Below, piece by piece: positions 13,684-19,200 of a stretch of 19,200 nucleotides of DNA (within the stretch, counting starts at the first letter, position 1; each line of letters starts with the position of its first letter). Below the pieces are notes generated by a model, which was not told the DNA's origin, searched no databases, and saw only the letters and a list, made by a program, of their open reading frames with translations. The DNA lies in NCBI GenBank assembly GCA_965370435.1, contig CBDUUP010000033.1, forward strand, positions 1 through 19,200, written 5' to 3'. The stretch is from CBDUUP01 sp965370435. GTDB taxonomy: Bacteria; Chloroflexota; Anaerolineae; Anaerolineales; UBA11579. The position numbers and the translations under genes are program-made.

Positions 13684-14547
13684 TTACGCTCCAACTGTCT
13701 CCCCAATCTCATCTCCCCACCCTACAATTCTTTCCGCCGCCTCCCCTCGCGCCGACACACTCGTCTCCTCCGCTCCTATCAGCGCGCCTTCCGCCTCGCC
13801 CAGAGCGTTGTAGATCAGTCGGAGGAGGCGTTTGGCCTCGCTTGGGGGGCCGTCAATGGCGGTGAGGGCCTTCTTCGCCTGGACGGTGTGCTGGCGGAGG
13901 TGCGAGTCGAAGCGGTGCAGGCGGAACTGTACCGGCATGGGTTCTTCTTCCCAATAGACCGAGGGCATGGATAGCTCTGATTCGCCGATGGCGGTAAATT
14001 CGGTCAAGAGCCGTCGGTGGTGGGTTTCATAATAAGCCAGGACCTCGGACAGAGAGGATTCTTTGGTCGTCTTTTCAAATTCATCCATCGGCCCGGAGAT
14101 TGCCACAAGTTCCTCTCTGGAGGGTTTTTCGAGGGACTTATCCCCGCTGTGTTGGCGGTCCAGATTGTACTTCACCGCCGCGTAGAAGAAGAGGTCGGCG
14201 AGGATGATGTGCGCCAGGATGTCTCGAAGCGACCACTCCTCCTCAGCGGGGGACTGGTCAAACTGCTCATCGGTGACGCCCAGCAGCACGGCTTGCAGGT
14301 CGCGGTGGGCGACTTGATGTTGTGACAGAGCGCGTTGGGCGGTGGTGAGGGGGTTCCCGGAGGCGGCGCGTTCGGAGGCCAGATTGGCCGCCAATTGGCG
14401 CAGTTCCTCATAGACCCGGAAGAAGGCCACTCGAATTCCCTCTTTATACCCTTTCCAGTTCCAGGGCTTGGCGAGGTCATCCTCGGAGAAGTTGACCGTC
14501 AGGGCGGCGAACTTCTCTACCGCCTGGGCAATCGTTATCTCAGTCAT
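13684..14547 (-). CDS. DinB/YfiT-like metal-binding protein
   Basis: A 287-residue mostly helical protein. A DinB_2-type core is suggested by EEWSLRDILAHIILAD (H113) and by HRFDSHLRQHTVQAKKAL (H216 and H220), which together give the three-histidine metal site of the DinB/YfiT four-helix bundle. Members include thiol-dependent S-transferases (bacillithiol or mycothiol) and many proteins of unknown activity. The C-terminal about 60 residues (from about 235) are extra. The ATG overlaps the end of herA by 8 nt, and an AAGGAG lies inside herA 8 nt before, so translation is probably coupled. Its place at the end of a nurA-herA operon is unexplained. Confidence 0.75.
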   Translation of the reverse strand: MTEITIAQAVEKFAALTVNFSEDDLAKPWNWKGYKEGIRVAFFRVYEELRQLAANLASERAASGNPLTTAQRALSQHQVAHRDLQAVLLGVTDEQFDQSPAEEEWSLRDILAHIILADLFFYAAVKYNLDRQHSGDKSLEKPSREELVAISGPMDEFEKTTKESSLSEVLAYYETHHRRLLTEFTAIGESELSMPSVYWEEEPMPVQFRLHRFDSHLRQHTVQAKKALTAIDGPPSEAKRLLRLIYNALGEAEGALIGAEETSVSARGEAAERIVGWGDEIGETVGA

Positions 14548-16234
14548 ACCCCAACTCCTTCAAGATCTCCCCTTCGCCGCGTTTCTTCTTCTTGCCCAGC
14601 AGTTCCTCCCAGAAGGCATCGTCGTAGCGGCGGGACTTGACCGGCAGAGGCATAGGCACGCCCCAACCCAGCAGCAGCACTTCCTCCTTGGGCTGCAAGC
14701 GAGCCAGCATCCCCCGCAGGGCCTGACGCCCGGCCAGGCCGGACAGCACCGCGTGGATGTCGTCGTCGTCGCCCAGCCAGCCGGAGATACGAGTTCCCAA
14801 CTGGGACATCACCTCGTCGTATATCTGGGAAGGGCGCTGGTCTATGATGAGCAGGGTGACGTAATACTTGCGCATCTCCCGGGCGATAGCGCTGAAGGTG
14901 GTCTGGGCGGCCATCTCCCGGTTGAGCAGCTTGTGGGCCTCCTCCACCACGACTACCAGGGGGCGGGGTTCGTCCTCGCCGCTGCTGCGGAAGTCGTTGG
15001 TGCGCTGCTCCCACACCTGGCGGATGCGCCGGGTGAGCAGGTTGCTGACCATAAGGTAGTCCAGGTCGCTCTCGTGCTTGCCGAAGGAGAGGACGACGTG
15101 CTGCCCGGCCTCCAGGGCCTTGACGATCTCGCCCACTGTGTCGGCGGCGGGTTTTTCGACCACATACTCCCGGCGGAAGACCCGCCCTAGCTTGGAATAC
15201 AGCCCCTCGGCGGCCATCACGTTCACGCCCGCCGAATTAGCCCAGGCTGCCACACTATCCGGCGCGGGGATGCGTTTCCCCTCCTCGGTCTCGATCATGG
15301 CGCCCAGTTTCATGGCGCGGAACTCACGGAACCAATCCCGCCGCCCAAAGTTGGCGCTCAGGGCTTCCAGGGTGGTCGGGGTGGTCTCGCGCAGGTTGAG
15401 TTCGCGGGTCAGCAGTTCGATGTCCTGAGGCTGGATGTCGCTCATGGCGACTTCCAGGTTGAAGTCCGGGGTTTGGCCGCGAATCTGGGATCCCGCGCCC
15501 AGCCCTACCACCCGCACCCGGCTGGAGAATTTGGTTTTCAAGCCGATGACCCGCTCGCCGGTGTCGGAGGCGGTGTCGTCGAAGCCGTATTCGTTGTGCA
15601 TATCGAAGACCAATACCGAGGCGGCGTTGTACTGTATCAACCCGGCCAAGATCAGGCGAGTGAGGAAGGACTTCCCCGTCCCCGTGGCGCCGAACACGCC
15701 CGACGAACGCTGCACGAATTTTTCCAGGTTGATGCAGACCGGATGCTCCTGCTCCCGCGTGTAGCCGATGACGAAGTTGCCTTTGGCCTCGGCGTCGCCG
15801 AAGATCTCGGCGATGTCGCCGGGACCGGCCATGCGCACCGGCGCGTGATGAGGCGGGATGGTCTTGACCGGCAGAGGGCGGGCCTGATTTTCAGCCTGCC
15901 ATTTCAGGTAGCCATCGGGGTCATCCTTCATGCTAGGGCCGCTCTCCATCATCAAAGCGGGCAGCACTTCCAGGTTGGTGAAGAGGGTTTGCCCGTGCAG
16001 GAGCTTGGAGAGATGCGGGGGCAGGCGGTTCTCGCTCTGTTCGTCGGCGAAGCGCGGATCGGTTGCGCCGAGCTGCAGGTCGGTCACCAATCCGTGGAAC
16101 AACCATTCATCGCTTTCGATGACGACGAATGCGCCTTCTTGCACTTCATGGGCGGGAAGAGTGAGCCTCACGCGCAGGTTTTCTCTCAGACCGCCGCCAA
16201 CGATATATCCAATAGTTTTCATGTCTTCAGTCAT
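14540..16234 (-). CDS. herA: HerA-type DNA translocase ATPase
   Basis: A 564-residue protein with an N-terminal HAS-barrel region (about 5-95: GYIVGGGLRENLRVRL, AFVVIESDEWLFHGLVTDLQ), then a RecA-like HerA/FtsK ATPase: Walker A GATGTGKS (182-189), DMHNEYGF (211-218), Walker B LVVVVEEAHKLL (426-437, E431/E432) and the arginine/sensor segment REMRKYYVTLLIIDQRPSQI (452-471). HerA hexamers pump DNA into the NurA nuclease for 5'-strand end resection. A GGAG and AAGGAA near the end of the preceding gene serve as ribosome binding site; an in-frame second ATG lies four codons in. The C-terminal basic patch (KKKKRGEGE) could bind DNA. Confidence 0.93.
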   Translation of the reverse strand: MTEDMKTIGYIVGGGLRENLRVRLTLPAHEVQEGAFVVIESDEWLFHGLVTDLQLGATDPRFADEQSENRLPPHLSKLLHGQTLFTNLEVLPALMMESGPSMKDDPDGYLKWQAENQARPLPVKTIPPHHAPVRMAGPGDIAEIFGDAEAKGNFVIGYTREQEHPVCINLEKFVQRSSGVFGATGTGKSFLTRLILAGLIQYNAASVLVFDMHNEYGFDDTASDTGERVIGLKTKFSSRVRVVGLGAGSQIRGQTPDFNLEVAMSDIQPQDIELLTRELNLRETTPTTLEALSANFGRRDWFREFRAMKLGAMIETEEGKRIPAPDSVAAWANSAGVNVMAAEGLYSKLGRVFRREYVVEKPAADTVGEIVKALEAGQHVVLSFGKHESDLDYLMVSNLLTRRIRQVWEQRTNDFRSSGEDEPRPLVVVVEEAHKLLNREMAAQTTFSAIAREMRKYYVTLLIIDQRPSQIYDEVMSQLGTRISGWLGDDDDIHAVLSGLAGRQALRGMLARLQPKEEVLLLGWGVPMPLPVKSRRYDDAFWEELLGKKKKRGEGEILKELGYD

Positions 16235-16240
16235 AATTCC

Positions 16241-16846
16241 TTACTCCGGCAGCGCATCGCCCAGGGCGGAAAGCACGCTCATCAAGGTTGGGTAATCATC
16301 CCGCAAGAGGGTGATGAGTTCTTGGGTGGCCTCGTTGGCCCAATCCGCATTCCCAACTTCGAGGTGGGCTTGCTGGGCTTGTTGGACGTGGGCTGCCAAC
16401 AGCTCTCCCACGGGGACATCTGTGGCCCGCAATATATGGCGGAAGTAGCCAAACCTTCTCGCGCTGGTGAAATCGCAAATCTCTTGGGCGGTGCATTTGT
16501 AGATGATGTCCAGGCTGAGAGGCGGGCGGGGCGGCAGCAGATGGTAGATTTGGTCGCCCTCCTGGTAGCCCACTGCCAGCACGCTCATCTCCACCGGCAC
16601 ATTGCGGTTGACGCGGTTGTCGGCGATGATGGCCTCGTCCACGCTGCCCGCGGTCACCAGTTGGCGCACCAGGCCGTCATCGTCAATGTGAATATCGTGC
16701 AATATGCCGTAGACCTGGTAGCCGTTCTCCAGCGGAACTCGCACCAGGGATCCAAAAGAGGGAGCCTCTAACTGCGTGACCCGGCAGCCGACCACAAACC
16801 CGGCATTCCCGGCGCGTAACAATCGTCCAATTTCTATTGCTGTCAT
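16241..16846 (-). CDS. Standalone HAS-barrel-like protein in the nurA-herA operon
   Basis: A 201-residue protein whose N-terminal half (about 14-110) has a beta pattern like the HerA N-terminus: AGFVVGCRVTQLEAPSFGSL, VRVPLENGYQVYGILHDIHI and EMSVLAVGYQEG. This suggests a detached HAS barrel, the domain that HerA uses to dock NurA. The C-terminal half (about 120-201) is helical, with FTSARRFGYFRHILRATDVP and an acidic end. It starts 2 nt after the nurA stop and ends 6 nt before herA, so the three proteins are likely made together. The HAS assignment rests on visual resemblance and context, not on a search. Confidence 0.7.
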   Translation of the reverse strand: MTAIEIGRLLRAGNAGFVVGCRVTQLEAPSFGSLVRVPLENGYQVYGILHDIHIDDDGLVRQLVTAGSVDEAIIADNRVNRNVPVEMSVLAVGYQEGDQIYHLLPPRPPLSLDIIYKCTAQEICDFTSARRFGYFRHILRATDVPVGELLAAHVQQAQQAHLEVGNADWANEATQELITLLRDDYPTLMSVLSALGDALPE

Positions 16847-16848
16847 CT

Positions 16849-18018
16849 TTAGTACCTCGCTCTGCCTTTACTATCTTTCAGTCCTTGTTTGGGGGAGGTT
16901 CGGCCCAGGGATACACCTCGCTGGAGGAGTTCCTGAGCGATCATCTGTTCCAGATGTTCTTTTTCATCTCTAGTCACTACCGCGGTCTCGTGGGCGCGGT
17001 GCAATACGTAAGGGAAGGGTTCCGCGCTGGTTTTATGGCACTGGTCAATGAGGACCGCGTGCAGGGTGTCTAACATGCCACCATCTTCTACCACCCATGC
17101 AGGAGTCTCTATCCGCACCAGCCAGGGGGAATTCTCCCGCCCGACGTTGAGATAAAAGAAATGCAAGGATAATTCGTCCTTGTATTTCTCTGCCGACCTG
17201 GACTGAATGGCGAACACTGCGGAACGTTCTCCTGGAGCAAGCAATGCCCAATAGAGGTCAATGTCCGTCACGCCCAAGAAATCTCGTTTGCGCCCGGCTT
17301 GCCCCAGATCGCCGTCGTCCAGTTGGGCGACCTCCAACAGACGCACCACCAGGTCGGCGCGGGGTTTGTCCACGTATCCGGCTGTCGCCGCGCCGTTTTT
17401 ATGCAGAAGGGATAACGCCTGGATGTACTTTTCGAAATGTTCTTTATATTTGCGCGAAGCTTCTCTCTCCCCCCACAATTCGATAGGGCCATCGGTGAGG
17501 CTGACCACCGGTTTAGGCGCTTTCTCAGCCAGTTCAGCGAGTACGGTTCGCTCGCGCTCGTCACGAATTAAGGCCACCATCCCCTCCGTAATTACCCCGC
17601 TGGGCGTATACATGGCATCATCATAGAATAATTGGGTCTGGATGGTTAGCTGGGGGGCTTCTGGTGAGCCGTGGCGCATTTCTACTGCGCCTACGTTGAC
17701 CAGGCAGTAATTTACCGCCGCGTGGCGGTTGGGATTGATCTGGGAGCCGTCGGCAGCCAGGATGGTGACGGCCTCCGGCAGGGCGGGGAGAGGAAAGCTG
17801 GCGTCCAGGTTCTCCTGGACTGGCATGGCGCAGCGTAAAAGTGAGTTCAAACTTGCGGCGCGCTCCACCTTGACCCGCAGGCGTTCCACCTCATGGGCTT
17901 GGCTTGCCAGCAGGCTGCGCGCTTTTCCCCGCGTTTCGTTTATTTGACGTTCTCTATCCGGCGCGTTCTCGCCGAGTTTCTTCACTTGTTCGCGGACTTG
18001 CTGATAATCTAACGCCAT
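16849..18018 (-). CDS. nurA: NurA-domain 5'-3' nuclease
   Basis: A 389-residue protein. After an N-terminal coiled-coil-like segment (about 1-60) the NurA core begins at VTILAADGSQINPNRH with the metal-binding aspartate D90, then SLTDGPIELW (D176), GYVDKPRADLVVRLLE (215-) and the C-terminal PYVLHRAHETAVVTRDEKEHL (H340, H343). This ordered set of acidic and histidine residues is typical of NurA, the RNase H-like exonuclease partner of HerA. The gene is first in the operon and has its own -10-type promoter. The coiled coil may help dimerise the nuclease on top of the HerA hexamer. Confidence 0.9.
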   Translation of the reverse strand: MALDYQQVREQVKKLGENAPDRERQINETRGKARSLLASQAHEVERLRVKVERAASLNSLLRCAMPVQENLDASFPLPALPEAVTILAADGSQINPNRHAAVNYCLVNVGAVEMRHGSPEAPQLTIQTQLFYDDAMYTPSGVITEGMVALIRDERERTVLAELAEKAPKPVVSLTDGPIELWGEREASRKYKEHFEKYIQALSLLHKNGAATAGYVDKPRADLVVRLLEVAQLDDGDLGQAGRKRDFLGVTDIDLYWALLAPGERSAVFAIQSRSAEKYKDELSLHFFYLNVGRENSPWLVRIETPAWVVEDGGMLDTLHAVLIDQCHKTSAEPFPYVLHRAHETAVVTRDEKEHLEQMIAQELLQRGVSLGRTSPKQGLKDSKGRARY

Positions 18019-18051
18019 GATCCTCTTCCTTCCAGGCTGATAACTTGATTA

Positions 18052-18060
18052 ATTATACCA
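18052..18060 (-). promoter_or_regulatory. Extended -10 promoter of the nurA-herA operon
   Basis: Reading the minus strand, TGGTATAAT combines the TGn extension with a perfect TATAAT (18052-18057). No good -35 is seen 16-18 nt upstream, which is acceptable for extended -10 promoters. The site is about 33 nt before the nurA start, whose ribosome binding site is GGAAGAGG. Confidence 0.65.
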
Positions 18061-18129
18061 GAACATTTGTTTTGCGATATTTTATTGAACCATTCACCAC
18101 ACCAATTTTATCAGGTCAGCGGACGATGA

Positions 18130-18240
18130 GCGACTAAAGTCGCACCAACAACTGCGAAGTCCGCCCTACGGCGGACTAAAAACCTCTCTTAGTCGGCGAA
18201 GGCCGACTTTGTAAATGTTCTCTCTAGCGACTTTAGTCGC
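18130..18240. repeat. Compact palindromic repeat element with four hairpins
   Basis: Terminal 14-mers GCGACTAAAGTCGC (18130-18143) and GCGACTTTAGTCGC (18227-18240) are each palindromic and are inverted copies of each other. Between them lie AGTCCGCC/GGCGGACT with loop CTAC (18158-18177) and AGTCGGC/GCCGACT with loop GAAG (18191-18208). This is a typical dispersed non-autonomous intergenic element (MITE/REP class); I recall similar GCGACTWWAGTCGC-bordered repeats in many environmental genomes. It fills much of the 363-bp gap between nurA and the adenylation gene, where no gene is seen. Confidence 0.8.
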
Positions 18241-18340
18241 AGAGTCACGCCTAGGTTGTTACAAGGGTTATACTGCCAAACCTACGGGAGGCTGCGCTCA
18301 AATATCTCAAAGTAGACGCCCTCAAGTATTGTATTCCGTT

Positions 18341-18346
18341 TATAAT
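18341..18346 (+). promoter_or_regulatory. Possible -10 box for the adenylation gene
   Basis: TATAAT at 18341-18346 lies 36 nt before the ATG of the adenylate-forming enzyme. No convincing -35 hexamer is at 16-18 nt, so the call is tentative. Confidence 0.4.
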
Positions 18347-18381
18347 GTATCCTATTCTCGCTCAACCAAGAGACGAACTTT

Positions 18382-19200
18382 ATGCCGCCAGACAACCATA
18401 AACAAAACAAACCCAAGATGCCGACAGGTATTATGCGGGAGATGCCTCCCATCGAGGGATACATTCCCTTTGAGAAAAGCGAGGTCCAGAGATCAATCCC
18501 GGAGAAGTTTGAGGAGATCGTTTCAAAATACCCCGAACGGATCGCCATAGAGGAAAACCACACTTTCTACACCTACCGAGTGATCAACCGAAGGGCGAAC
18601 CGGATCGCCCGCTCCATTCTCACCGCTCAGGAGGAGGCGGGCCAATTCGGGGTTGCGCTGTTATTCGGCCACAGCGCAAATGTCATCATCGGGATGATGG
18701 CCGCGCTGAAGGCTGGAAAATTCTTCATCACCCTGGACCCTCATTACCCGGATAGCCGCCTGGATTTTCTGATCGAGGATTCCCAGGCCCGGGTCATTCT
18801 GACCGATGACGAGAATTACCCCCTGGCCGAAAAATTCACCGGGAATGGCGTGGTTATCATAAACCTTGATACCCTGGATGAAGAAATAAGCGCTGAGAAT
18901 TTAGCTCTCCCCATTCCGGGAGAAGCGATCAGCGTCCTGTTGTACACCTCTGGGTCAACCGGGAAACCCAAAGGCGTCATCCAAACCCATCGCACTCTGA
19001 TGTTGATGGTTTGGCAGGCGACGAACAATTTCAAGATAAGGGCGGAAGATTGTTTTTCCGTGATCGCATCTTTTAGTTTTGGCGGCGTTTTGCTCACAAT
19101 CTTCACCGGGTTGTTGAATGGCGCTTCGATATATCTCTATGACCTAAAGAATAAAGGGTTCAAAGATTTGCCCGATTGGCTTCAAAAAAACAAGATCACC
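18382..19200 (+). CDS. Adenylate-forming (NRPS-like AMP-binding) enzyme, N-terminal part
   Basis: The frame is open from ATG 18382 to the window end (273 codons). After a polar leader comes PIEGYIPFEKSEVQRSIPEK and FEEIVSKYPERIAIEEN, the usual start of an adenylation domain. Core motif A2-like ALKAGKFFITLDPHYPDSRL follows, and core A3 is LLYTSGSTGKPKGV, the phosphate-binding loop of the ANL superfamily. LDPHYPDSRL is closer to NRPS A domains (the LDP.YP.eRl pattern) than to fatty-acyl-CoA ligases. It activates a carboxylic or amino acid as its adenylate. Whether a carrier protein or further NRPS domains follow cannot be seen. Weak AGAG precedes the ATG; other ATGs at 18418, 18433 and 18445 are possible starts. 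Confidence 0.9.
   Translation, partial: MPPDNHKQNKPKMPTGIMREMPPIEGYIPFEKSEVQRSIPEKFEEIVSKYPERIAIEENHTFYTYRVINRRANRIARSILTAQEEAGQFGVALLFGHSANVIIGMMAALKAGKFFITLDPHYPDSRLDFLIEDSQARVILTDDENYPLAEKFTGNGVVIINLDTLDEEISAENLALPIPGEAISVLLYTSGSTGKPKGVIQTHRTLMLMVWQATNNFKIRAEDCFSVIASFSFGGVLLTIFTGLLNGASIYLYDLKNKGFKDLPDWLQKNKIT

Noticed and set aside
14468..16771. Long + strand open frames opposite HerA and the HAS protein (for example 15473-16771)
   Set aside because: GC-rich shadow frames. Their translations lack domains and the minus-strand genes have clear HerA motifs.
10535..18018. Naming the HerA-NurA/RecQ-DprA block as a specific known phage-defence system
   Set aside because: No effector such as Sir2, DUF4297 or a methylase-restriction pair is present, and I cannot match the full gene set to a named system from memory.

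Overview
The window looks like a chromosomal segment of a free-living Gram-positive-type or deep-branching bacterium. Member of the Chloroflexota, class Anaerolineae, is my best guess. That guess rests on the style of the ribosomal-protein block, the mixture of GTG/TTG/ATG starts, the HerA-NurA operon and the palindromic dispersed repeat, and it is inference: no 16S or other taxonomic marker is complete here.

Region 1 (1-4403, + strand) is the classical translation/transcription cluster: end of tuf (EF-Tu), rpmG (L33), tRNA-Trp(CCA), secE, nusG, rplK (L11), rplA (L1), rplJ (L10), rplL (L7/L12), closed by a strong intrinsic terminator. It carries a dense set of RNA control elements. Two stem-internal loop-stem structures that mimic the 23S rRNA L1-binding site lie just upstream of rplK and of rplA. 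An L10-leader-like region followed by an attenuator-type terminator lies before rplJ. NusG is unusual in having an added acidic, internally repeated N-terminal region of about 194 residues.

Region 2 (4404-6594, +) is an OmpR-type response regulator and its membrane histidine kinase. Region 3 (6584-10444, - strand) holds a 4-TM membrane protein followed by a lytic transglycosylase (sharing a near-consensus promoter), a small dual-specificity-like phosphatase, a polytopic GT87-like mannosyltransferase-type protein and a 61-residue zinc-ribbon protein. An IR-flanked, tandem-repeat-bearing intergenic stretch separates the phosphatase from the GT87 gene.

Region 4 (10535-18018, - strand) is the most interesting accessory block: six DNA-metabolism or associated genes in two adjacent transcription units. 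Unit A is NurA nuclease, a standalone HAS-barrel-like protein, HerA ATPase and a DinB/YfiT-like metal-binding protein, all nearly touching or overlapping. Unit B is a RecQ helicase fused to a C-terminal phosphoribosyltransferase domain, then a DprA/SLOG protein 2 nt downstream. Unit B is clearly more AT-rich than unit A in hand-counted sample lines, which suggests a different history. Together they could form a DNA end-processing, DNA-uptake or anti-invader module; that function is inference.

Region 5 (18019-19200) is an intergenic stretch with a compact multi-hairpin palindromic element (18130-18240), followed on the + strand by the start of an adenylate-forming (NRPS-like) enzyme that runs off the window end.
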